This document shows, piece by piece, positions 24,778 through 32,512 of a stretch of DNA of 64,000 nucleotides (its first letter is position 1; each line of letters starts with the position of its first letter). Origin of the DNA: Celerinatantimonas sp046054195 (GTDB lineage Bacteria > Pseudomonadota > Gammaproteobacteria > Enterobacterales > Celerinatantimonadaceae); assembly GCF_046054195.1 (NCBI RefSeq), contig NZ_JBEQCS010000012.1, forward strand, positions 1 through 64,000. The letters run 5' to 3'. The notes under the pieces were generated by a model that saw only the letters and a program-made list of their open reading frames with translations, did no database searches and was not told the origin of the DNA. The position numbers and the translations under genes were made by a program.

Positions 24778-25936
24778 GGCCTGCTTCCGTAACGATCGCA
24801 TGAGCAAAACGATCAATTGGCAACTGCAGCTGAGCTAAACCCGCTTTTGCGATGGCTTGCGGCATGCCGTAGACAACACAAGTTTGTTCATCTTGAGCCC
24901 AAACAGTAGAACCATATTCACGAAGCATTCGGGCTCCATCTCGCCCATCGGCGCCCATTCCCGTCAAGACAATCGCTAAGGCTTTATCACTAAACGCTTT
25001 GGCAACCGAGGCAAAGGTAATATCAACACAGGGTTTGTAATTAATTTTAGGATCATCAACTTCCATAATCCGAATTCGATTACTCCCATGATTTTCCACG
25101 ATCATCTGTTTGCCGCCAGGTGCTAAATAAGCGCAGCCAGGGCGAAGCTGATCGCCATCAGCAGCCTCTTTAACACTGATTTGACACAATGAATTCAACC
25201 GGGCCGCAAATGCCGAGGTGAAGGTTGAAGGCATATGCTGAATCAACAAAATAGGATGTGGAAAATTTGCAGGTAACTCGGTTAAAACTTTTTGTAGTGC
25301 AACCGGCCCACCTGTAGAGGTTCCAATCGCCACTATTCGATAATTTTTACCTGAACGCTTAACAACCGTAGCAGGTGTTGTTGACGCGCTAGGAGCATCA
25401 TTATGAGCCGTTCTAGTTGCTGGACGAGCAGTTGATGAGGTAAAGGTTGAAGAGCGAGAAGAGGTCGATGGTGAGCGACTAAGCGGACTACTTGTTGAAG
25501 TAGTACTACTTGAAACCGAACTACGCCGCATTAAAAAGCGGCGCCGAGCAATCGCTTTCACGCTTTGTTGAAGCAATTTAATCGCTTCATCGCGATTTTT
25601 AGCAATATCTTCAAATTTTTTCGGAATAAAATCCAACGCACCAGCATCTAACGCATCTAATGTTGCTTTAGCGCCTTCATGAGTCAAAGACGAAAACATT
25701 AAAATTGGCGTTGGGCATTTTTGCATAATCTCCCGAACAGCTGAAATGCCATCTAAAACTGGCATTTCAACATCCATCGTGACGACATCAGGCTTCAGTT
25801 TGATGACCATATCGATAGCTTCGCGGCCATCTTTAGCCGCACCAATTACTTCTAACGTCGGTTCAGCATTTAATATTTCACTGACACGGCGACGAAAAAA
25901 ACTCGAATCATCAACTACTAAAACCTTAACAGTCAT
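24770..25936 (-). CDS. cheB: Chemotaxis-specific methylesterase CheB
   Basis: Removes methyl groups from receptors when phosphorylated by CheA. The receiver domain (about residues 3-120) has Asp10 and phospho-acceptor Asp55 (VVTMDVEMPVLDG). The catalytic domain (about 199-385) has the nucleophile Ser207 in IGTSTGGP, His234 in IQHMPSTFT and the aspartate in LTGMGADGRDGA. The linker (about 139-193) is unusually rich in Ser and Thr. It starts 23 nt after cheA. No cheR is adjacent. Confidence 0.97.
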   Translation of the reverse strand: MTVKVLVVDDSSFFRRRVSEILNAEPTLEVIGAAKDGREAIDMVIKLKPDVVTMDVEMPVLDGISAVREIMQKCPTPILMFSSLTHEGAKATLDALDAGALDFIPKKFEDIAKNRDEAIKLLQQSVKAIARRRFLMRRSSVSSSTTSTSSPLSRSPSTSSRSSTFTSSTARPATRTAHNDAPSASTTPATVVKRSGKNYRIVAIGTSTGGPVALQKVLTELPANFPHPILLIQHMPSTFTSAFAARLNSLCQISVKEAADGDQLRPGCAYLAPGGKQMIVENHGSNRIRIMEVDDPKINYKPCVDITFASVAKAFSDKALAIVLTGMGADGRDGARMLREYGSTVWAQDEQTCVVYGMPQAIAKAGLAQLQLPIDRFAHAIVTEAGHG

Positions 25937-25959
25937 TCAATCTCACTTATCCATTTCGC

Positions 25960-28182
25960 TTACATTCGCCGAGCATAATGCTTGAGCAAACTTGGAATAT
26001 CTAAAATTAATGCAATTCGGCCATCACTTGTGATTGTCGCACCAGCCATTCCAGGCGTGCCGTGCAGCAGCTGGTCTAGCGCTTTAATCACGACCTCTTC
26101 TTGACCAATCAAGCTATCGACAACGAAACCAACCTGTAATGTGTTGACCTGAACCACAACAACATGTCCATCTTTTGGCTTACTGCCTTTAGGATGATTA
26201 CGAATCAACCAGCTCTGCAGATAGAACAGTGGAATCGGCTTATTACGCACAATTACCGTTTCTTGGCCATCAACCACGTTTGTTTTTGTCAAATCCAGAT
26301 GGAATATTTCATTCACACTCGTCAGAGGTAGTGCAAAAATCTGTTCACCCACAGAGACCATTAACGTAGGTAAGATAGCCAATGTAAGTGGAACTTTAAT
26401 TCGCAACGTTGTCCCGACACCTTTGTGCGAATCGATATCTATCTGCCCGTTTAACTTGGTAATACCGGTTTTAACCACATCCATACCGACCCCACGACCA
26501 GAGATATCTGAGATCTCTTTTTTGGTCGAAAAACCGGGCGCAAAAATGAGGTTATACGCTTCATTGTCACTCATGCGAGCGGCAGCATCGGCATCCATCA
26601 CACCACGTTCAATCGCAATTGACTTGAGTTTTTCCGGATCCATACCGGCCCCATCATCTGCGATTTTCAAAAGGATATGGTCGCCTTCTTGCGAAGCTGA
26701 AAGAGTAATGACACCAGTACGAGGCTTACCAGCAGCTTCACGCACATCTGGCATTTCAATACCATGGTCGACCGAGTTACGAACCAAGTGAACCAACGGA
26801 TCAGCCAATGCTTCAACAAGGTTTTTATCTAAATCGGTTTCTTCCCCAACCAACACCAAGTTGATATCTTTTTTCAAGTTACGAGCCAAATCTCGAACAA
26901 CTCGAGGAAAACGACCAAAGACTTTTTTGATCGGTTGCATACGAGTTTTCATCACTGCACCCTGCAGGTCAGCAGTCACTACGTCAAGATTGGATGTTGC
27001 CTTTGAAACTTCTTCGTCGTTACTGTTAAGGCCAAGGCTCACAAGACGGTTACGAACCAAAACTAGTTCACCGACCATGTTCATAATATCGTCAAGTGTT
27101 CGTGTATCGACACGAACTGTGGTTTCGCCTTGTGGCGCAGCAGCTGCTTTTTGTGGGTGCTCTTTAGCAGGCTCTGCTTTAGCGGCGCTAGGAGCAGCTG
27201 CCGGTGCAGGTTTAGCTGCTGCGGGTTTAGCTGCTGCGGGTTTAGGGGCCGCGGGTTGCTTCGCTGCTGGTGCCGGAGTCTGTGGCTTAGATGGTTTTGC
27301 CGCACTCGGTGCTTTGGGCTGACTTACTTGCTCAGAATCACCCGGAGCTTTGCCCGAACCATGCAATTCATCAAGTAATTTTTCAAACTCATCATCGTTG
27401 ATATCATCGCCATTATTGGCAGGTTTTGCAGTAGCGGCTGGCGCTTTGGCGGCATCCGGCTTGCTTGTAGCTTGACTACCTGAACCATGCAATTCATCAA
27501 GCAACCGCTCAAACTCTTCATCCGTAATTTCGTCGCCATCACTACTTGTTGCAGAGCTTACTTTAGCTGGTTGTGCTGGTTTCGCCGGGCTTTTTTCCAA
27601 AGGTTTTGGCGCGGAAGATGAAGAACCATGCAACTCATCAAGTAACTGCTCAAATTCTTCATCAGTAATATCATCCACACTTGATGAATCACTTGATGCT
27701 CGAGGTTGTTCCTCGACAACTTCAGGCTCAGCTTGAGGTTCTTCTTCAGGTTCTGGTTCAGGAGCAGTCTCTTCAACTTCCGGTTCAGATCCTGCTGGTT
27801 TGCTTAACTGATGCAGTTTTTCAATAATTTCTGGTGCAGCAGGGGCCGGTTGTTCGCGGGCCTGAACCGAAGCGAACATCTCGTTGATAGCATCCAATGC
27901 CTCTAAAATGACATCCATCAATTCTGGGGTAACGGTCCGTCCACCATTACGCAAATTGTCGAAAACATTCTCTGCCCCATGGCAGGCGTCGACCAATTCA
28001 TGTAATGATAAAAATCCGGCACCGCCTTTGACAGTATGGAAACCGCGGAAAATTGCATTTAAGAGATCGCGGTCATCGGGTGAATTTTCCAATTCAACCA
28101 ACTGTTCAGATAATTGCTCAAGAATTTCTGACGCTTCAATCAGAAAGTCCTGCAAAATCTCTTCATCGACATCAAAGCTCAT
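25960..28182 (-). CDS. cheA: Chemotaxis histidine kinase CheA
   Basis: Array kinase, 740 residues. The Hpt domain (about 5-105) has phospho-His49 in RGFHTVKGGAGFL. A long low-complexity P2/linker region (about 110-350) replaces the usual P2 fold and contains three copies of an acidic DEFExLLDELHGS motif, then an Ala/Pro/Lys-rich stretch. P3 dimerisation (about 355-420), the HATPase P4 (VRNSVDHGIE N-box, GRGVGMDVV G-box) and the CheW-like P5 (about 600-740) follow. In Vibrio, repeats of this kind in the CheA linker bind ParP and localise the kinase. It sits 11 nt after cheZ. Confidence 0.96.
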   Translation of the reverse strand: MSFDVDEEILQDFLIEASEILEQLSEQLVELENSPDDRDLLNAIFRGFHTVKGGAGFLSLHELVDACHGAENVFDNLRNGGRTVTPELMDVILEALDAINEMFASVQAREQPAPAAPEIIEKLHQLSKPAGSEPEVEETAPEPEPEEEPQAEPEVVEEQPRASSDSSSVDDITDEEFEQLLDELHGSSSSAPKPLEKSPAKPAQPAKVSSATSSDGDEITDEEFERLLDELHGSGSQATSKPDAAKAPAATAKPANNGDDINDDEFEKLLDELHGSGKAPGDSEQVSQPKAPSAAKPSKPQTPAPAAKQPAAPKPAAAKPAAAKPAPAAAPSAAKAEPAKEHPQKAAAAPQGETTVRVDTRTLDDIMNMVGELVLVRNRLVSLGLNSNDEEVSKATSNLDVVTADLQGAVMKTRMQPIKKVFGRFPRVVRDLARNLKKDINLVLVGEETDLDKNLVEALADPLVHLVRNSVDHGIEMPDVREAAGKPRTGVITLSASQEGDHILLKIADDGAGMDPEKLKSIAIERGVMDADAAARMSDNEAYNLIFAPGFSTKKEISDISGRGVGMDVVKTGITKLNGQIDIDSHKGVGTTLRIKVPLTLAILPTLMVSVGEQIFALPLTSVNEIFHLDLTKTNVVDGQETVIVRNKPIPLFYLQSWLIRNHPKGSKPKDGHVVVVQVNTLQVGFVVDSLIGQEEVVIKALDQLLHGTPGMAGATITSDGRIALILDIPSLLKHYARRM
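27355..27675 (-). repeat. Three copies of DEFExLLDELHGS motif in CheA linker
   Basis: In CheA residues 170-187, 217-234 and 259-276 repeat the pattern D-[DE]-I-[TN]-D-[DE]-EFE-[QRK]-LLDELHGS almost without change, spaced 47 and 42 residues apart by Ala/Pro/Ser/Lys filler. DNA spans are about 27622-27675, 27481-27534 and 27355-27408. The shared core points to a short linear docking motif, plausibly for ParP or another array protein. Confidence 0.85.
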
Positions 28183-28193
28183 GAACCACTCCG

Positions 28194-28928
28194 TTAAAAT
28201 CCTAAGCTGGATAATAAGTCGTCTACATCATCCTGTGATTGAACAACGTCATCCCTAGCTTCCTTGTTATGTATCGGCCCTTCAGCCTCAATACCTGTTT
28301 TCTTCGCTGAAGACGGCTCTTTGGAAGCAGCTCCTCCAAACAGGGTTAACATTTCTACTAGCCGACCTTCAACTTCTTGAACCAAAACAATTACTTTCGA
28401 AATCATTTGGCCAGTTAAATCCTGAAAGTCCTGAGCCATCAAAATATCCGTTAACATCTGTCTGAGCTTATCGGCATCAATTGCTGAATTATAAAGGAAT
28501 TCATCCAATTGATGACAAAGCGTTTTAAACTCTCCTAAGCTTAGATTACGTTCCATCAAATTGCGCCATGAAGGCATAACATTAGCTATTTGATCATTTA
28601 AACGGTCAGCCAAAGGTAAACTCGCTTCTACTGCATCCATCGTCTTATTTGCAGCATTATTAGTCATATCAATGACATATGAAAGCCTCTCACGAGCATC
28701 AGGCATCTCATGGCTAGCTATTTCATTAATACGCATATTGACGTGAAAATCATTCAGCGAGTTGTGTAACTCACGCGTCAGCTCACCGACACGTTTAAAC
28801 AACGCATCAGAGTTAGCAGCACAAGCTTGAGTTACAATAAGATTGGCCTGGGTCGCATCTCCCTGCTCCAGGAAAGCGACCAACTGTTTTGCCTCTTCCA
28901 GCGAAATCAGTGGTGCTTCGTTCGTCAC
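28194..28928 (-). CDS. cheZ: CheY-P phosphatase CheZ
   Basis: Four-helix-bundle phosphatase that ends the chemotactic signal by dephosphorylating CheY. The active-site helix contains AQDFQDLTGQMISKVI with the conserved Asp and Gln, and the C-terminal peptide DDLLSSLGF is the CheY-binding tail. The 244-residue length is typical for the polar-flagellar type. It lies between cheY (16 nt) and cheA (11 nt). Confidence 0.95.
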   Translation of the reverse strand: MTNEAPLISLEEAKQLVAFLEQGDATQANLIVTQACAANSDALFKRVGELTRELHNSLNDFHVNMRINEIASHEMPDARERLSYVIDMTNNAANKTMDAVEASLPLADRLNDQIANVMPSWRNLMERNLSLGEFKTLCHQLDEFLYNSAIDADKLRQMLTDILMAQDFQDLTGQMISKVIVLVQEVEGRLVEMLTLFGGAASKEPSSAKKTGIEAEGPIHNKEARDDVVQSQDDVDDLLSSLGF

Positions 28929-28944
28929 AATAACCTATCCTATA

Positions 28945-29328
28945 TTACTGAAGCCGCTCGAAAATTTTGTCGAGTTTCTCTTTTAACGTAGCAGCTGTGA
29001 ATGGTTTAACAATGTAACCATTGACCCCTGCTTGAGCAGCTTCAATAATCTGCTCACGCTTAGCTTCGGCGGTTACCATTAGAACTGGTAAATGTTTCAA
29101 ACTGTCATCTGCCCGGATATTTTTTAACAAATCAATCCCCTGCATCCCTGGCATATTCCAGTCTGTGACTACAAACTCGAAATCTCCACCTTTTAGCATT
29201 GGCAGTGCGGTACTTCCGTCATCGGCTTCATGGGTATTGTTAAAGCCCAGATCACGAAGCAAATTCTTAATAATCCTTCTCATCGTTGAAAAATCATCAA
29301 CAATCAGAATTTTCATATTTTTATCCAA
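28945..29328 (-). CDS. cheY: Chemotaxis response regulator CheY
   Basis: Single-domain response regulator that binds FliM to change motor rotation. From a TTG start at 29328 it has 127 residues with Asp11, Asp12, phospho-acceptor Asp56 (VVTDWNMPGMQG), Thr86 and Lys108. I prefer TTG to the in-frame ATG at 29316 because AGGAGG lies 6 nt before the TTG and the extra residues (DKNMKILIVDDF) match Vibrio CheY3 N-termini as I recall them. The 129-nt gap to fliA is the longest in this operon apart from the flhB-flhA gap. Confidence 0.96.
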   Translation of the reverse strand: MDKNMKILIVDDFSTMRRIIKNLLRDLGFNNTHEADDGSTALPMLKGGDFEFVVTDWNMPGMQGIDLLKNIRADDSLKHLPVLMVTAEAKREQIIEAAQAGVNGYIVKPFTAATLKEKLDKIFERLQ

Positions 29329-29457
29329 AGTATCCCTCCTACCAGGATATATTGTGCATCAACGATAATGCTAACGAACTGATACTTAGAGGCTAATTAT
29401 GCCCTACCCAAACCGATCTTAGTAGAGTTAACCCCATAATTATTAGTCTATAAATAG

Positions 29458-30183
29458 CTATTGTGTCCAATCTTGCATGCGAACTTTTAATCGAGCCAAC
29501 GCCTGACTGTGTATTTGGCTCACTCGCGACTCGGACACACTTAGCACTTCACCAATCTCTTTAAGATTCAATTCTTCATCGTAGTAGAGCGATAGTACGA
29601 GTGCTTCTCGCTCTGGTAAATGACTAATACAATCGCTTAAAGCCTGCTGAAAACGTTCATTGGCAAACCCTTCAAAGGGACGATTATGTGCTCTGGATGC
29701 TTCGTTACTTAAAACATCTTCACTCACACCTAAGTCGTCAATACCTAAGATCTTACCGCTGCTGACATCACTTAGCATGGCATGATATTCGCCAATCGAC
29801 ACCTCTAAATAAGCTGCAACTTCGGTATCTTTGGCATCACGACCTTTTTCACGCTCAACAGATGCAATGGCTTCATTGATCATCCTGCTGTTTTTGTGAA
29901 CCGAGCGAGGGACCCAGTCACCACGACGAATTTCATCGAGCATAGCGCCACGAATACGGATCCCTGCATAGGTTTCAAAACTAGCACCTTTGCTTCCGTC
30001 AAAATTACGGGCAGCTTCAATCAGGCCAATCATCCCGGCCTGAATGAGGTCTTCAACAATCACACTGGCGGGTAAACGAGCCATCAGGTGATGGGCTATT
30101 CGTTTAACCAACGAACTGTGTTTGGCGACGATAGTCTCTGTATCATCCGCGACCATACTGCTGTATGCATAAGCTTTGTTCAC
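29458..30183 (-). CDS. fliA: RNA polymerase sigma-28 factor FliA
   Basis: Flagellar sigma factor that transcribes late flagellin and motor genes once FlgM is exported. The 241 residues hold sigma regions 2 (about 15-85: VEDLIQAGMIGLIEAARNFD, YAGIRIRGAMLDEIRR), 3 and 4 (about 180-235: LPEREALVLSLYYDEELNLKEIGEVLSVSESRVSQIHSQA). The start is a GTG with AGGGGGAG just upstream. It lies 10 nt after flhG. The anti-sigma gene flgM is not in the window. Confidence 0.97.
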   Translation of the reverse strand: MNKAYAYSSMVADDTETIVAKHSSLVKRIAHHLMARLPASVIVEDLIQAGMIGLIEAARNFDGSKGASFETYAGIRIRGAMLDEIRRGDWVPRSVHKNSRMINEAIASVEREKGRDAKDTEVAAYLEVSIGEYHAMLSDVSSGKILGIDDLGVSEDVLSNEASRAHNRPFEGFANERFQQALSDCISHLPEREALVLSLYYDEELNLKEIGEVLSVSESRVSQIHSQALARLKVRMQDWTQ

Positions 30184-30193
30184 GGCTCCCCCT

Positions 30194-31066
30194 CTAACTG
30201 CTCTGTGTATTCAGCAGACGTTCAATAAAGAATTCGAGATGGCCTCGAGCTTGGTCTGGTATCGGCCATGAAGCAGCCTTACTAGCCAGAGACCGAAAAG
30301 CTAATGCAGCGGGCGACTTAGGAAACCCGTCTACAATCACCTTTTGCTTGCGCACTGCCTGGCGAACATTATTGTCATATGGAATACATGCTACTAATTC
30401 TAGCGTAGCATCAAGAAAACGGTCAGTGACTCGTGTCAATTTGGTGTACAACTCTTGTCCTTCACGAAGGCTGTGGACCATATTGGCAACAATTTTAAAT
30501 TTATAACAACCATGCTCATTGGATAGAATTTTAATTAACGCATAAGCATCGGTAATGGACGTTGGTTCATCACAAACCACAACCAAGATATCTTGAGCAG
30601 CTCGGGAAAAACTCAGCACCATATCGGAGATCCCAGCAGCGGTATCAACTAACAATACATCGATGGGTGTTTTTAGCTCGCTAAAGGCACGAATAAGGCC
30701 TGCATGTTCCGACTGAGACAACTCCACCATGGATTGCGTCCCAGAGGTTGCAGGTGCAATCAGAATGCCATTAGGGCCTTCGACAAGGATATCATCAAGC
30801 TGACATTCACCACGCAAGACATGCGATAAATTACGAGTGACCCGCAACCCTAGCATGACATCGACATTTGCCAGTCCTAAATCCGCATCCAGAACCATCA
30901 CGCGTTTACCTTGCGCAGCCATGGCTACTGCCATATTCAGTGTCACGTTGGTCTTGCCAACACCACCTTTGCCACCAGTTACTGCAATGACTTTCACTTT
31001 TTTGTTCTTTTGCATCATTCTTAAGCCACTAGCCTGATTAAACTGAGTTAAATAATTATTGTACAT
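30194..31066 (-). CDS. flhG: Flagellar number regulator FlhG (FleN), MinD-like ATPase
   Basis: MinD/ParA-type ATPase that limits polar flagella to one, acting on FlhF and on the flagellar master regulator. The N-terminal activation peptide NQASGLRMM (FlhF-stimulating motif) precedes the Walker A TGGKGGVGKTN (about residues 30-40); MVLDADLGLANVDVMLG and LLVDTAAGISDMV follow. The C-terminal tail GHLEFFIERLL is typical. 290 residues. It starts 11 nt after flhF. Confidence 0.96.
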   Translation of the reverse strand: MYNNYLTQFNQASGLRMMQKNKKVKVIAVTGGKGGVGKTNVTLNMAVAMAAQGKRVMVLDADLGLANVDVMLGLRVTRNLSHVLRGECQLDDILVEGPNGILIAPATSGTQSMVELSQSEHAGLIRAFSELKTPIDVLLVDTAAGISDMVLSFSRAAQDILVVVCDEPTSITDAYALIKILSNEHGCYKFKIVANMVHSLREGQELYTKLTRVTDRFLDATLELVACIPYDNNVRQAVRKQKVIVDGFPKSPAALAFRSLASKAASWPIPDQARGHLEFFIERLLNTQSS

Positions 31067-31077
31067 GCTTGTTGGGC

Positions 31078-32496
31078 CTACACCTGTCGAGAATCACTGG
31101 GCCAATAATACGCGCTACTATTGGACTCTGATTCAAGCGCCTGAGCAACTAATTCATGGGCATCAGCCACAGCGATATCTTCTGGCACTCGCTGACCATT
31201 GGTAATATAACTAATCGGAAGCGCATGAGTCAGCGTAACATTGAGCACCTCAGCTAAACACAAACTTTCGTCAAGTTTAGTTAAAATAGTCCCAGCTAAA
31301 GGGATCCGGCTAAAGTGCTGGACCGTCTCTTCAATCACGCGCCGCTGAGCATTGGCAGGCATCACCAGATAGTTGTGAATATTCACTCGGCTATTTTTGA
31401 CCAGCGCATCCAACTGTTCATTGAGTCTTAAATCGCGCTGGCTCATCCCTGCGGTATCGATTAACACCAACCGCTTTTCACGAAACTGATAGAGCAGTTC
31501 GGATAATTCTTCTTCATTTTGCGCCACTCGCACAGGACATCCCATAATCTTGCCATAGGTTGCCAGTTGTTCATGAGCACCGATACGATAGGTGTCAGTG
31601 GTAATCATGGCAACCTGTTCGCTGCCATAACGCTTGGCGAAACGAGCAGCTAATTTAGCAATGGTTGTAGTCTTGCCAACGCCAGTAGGTCCAAGCAGAG
31701 CCACTGCACCGCCTTCAAGAAGCACATCATCATCACTGGTTTCGACCTGCGCGGCTAATAATTCGTGGATCTGCTGCCAAGCTTCACTAGGCGCACAGTT
31801 TTCTGGCACCAAACTGGCTAATTGATCAGCCAGTTCATCGGCAAACCCTAAACGTTGCAACTCTTTGATCATCATGGCCCGAATCGGCTCTTCACGCTCA
31901 ACTTCTTGGAACATCAAACCGGATACCTGATGCTCCAGCAATTTGCGCATGGAGGTCATTTCTGCTTTGAGCTCTTCAATCGCTTTGGCCTGCTCATCGA
32001 CCTGTTGACGAGGATTGCTACGCCGAGCAACTGGTTTTTTAAACTCATTGGCAGCGCGAGCTCGGCCATTGTCCCAATGTTGCTGCTCAGCCAAAGTTTT
32101 CGGGCGGTGATTCGCAACTGGACGCTCTGGCGCTTCAGACTCCTTTGTTCGAGCCTCTTTTAAATTCTTTTGCTGACGACGTAAGAAATTAGCTAAGTTA
32201 TCTTTTAAACTGGCTGATTCGTCAAAATCTTGTAACACGTCATTTTTTTGTTTTTTATAAGCTGCTGTTTGCGATGGTTTTTTCACCGCTCCAGACGAAA
32301 TATTGACACTATCCTCAGCTAATTCCCGCTCAGCTGGTAACGATTCTTCACCGATCCCATAGTCAACTGCTGCGACAATCTCGATGCCGCCAGTTACTTT
32401 TTTGTTAGACATGATCACCGCATCACTGCCCAGAGTCTCCTTGACTTCTAGCAGCGCGCTACGCATATCTTTGGCAAAAAACCGTTTCATTTTCAC
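31078..32496 (-). CDS. flhF: Polar flagellar placement GTPase FlhF
   Basis: SRP-type GTPase that marks the pole for flagellar assembly. The B domain (about residues 1-190) is basic and low-complexity. The NG domain (about 195-465) has P-loop GPTGVGKTTTIAKLAARF, DTAGMSQRD and TKLDE. I keep the GTG at 32496 (product MKMKRFFAKDMRSAL, matching the family) because GGAG lies 9 nt upstream; the ATG two codons later is too far from it. 472 residues. It is 16 nt after flhA. Confidence 0.96.
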   Translation of the reverse strand: MKMKRFFAKDMRSALLEVKETLGSDAVIMSNKKVTGGIEIVAAVDYGIGEESLPAERELAEDSVNISSGAVKKPSQTAAYKKQKNDVLQDFDESASLKDNLANFLRRQQKNLKEARTKESEAPERPVANHRPKTLAEQQHWDNGRARAANEFKKPVARRSNPRQQVDEQAKAIEELKAEMTSMRKLLEHQVSGLMFQEVEREEPIRAMMIKELQRLGFADELADQLASLVPENCAPSEAWQQIHELLAAQVETSDDDVLLEGGAVALLGPTGVGKTTTIAKLAARFAKRYGSEQVAMITTDTYRIGAHEQLATYGKIMGCPVRVAQNEEELSELLYQFREKRLVLIDTAGMSQRDLRLNEQLDALVKNSRVNIHNYLVMPANAQRRVIEETVQHFSRIPLAGTILTKLDESLCLAEVLNVTLTHALPISYITNGQRVPEDIAVADAHELVAQALESESNSSAYYWPSDSRQV

Positions 32497-32512
32497 TGAT
32501 TACTTCTCCTGC

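Noticed and set aside
26861..27322. Plus-strand open frame of 153 codons rich in Ala/Gly/Leu opposite cheA
   Set aside because: It is the reverse complement of the Ala/Pro/Lys low-complexity linker of cheA, has no ribosome-binding site and no independent context.
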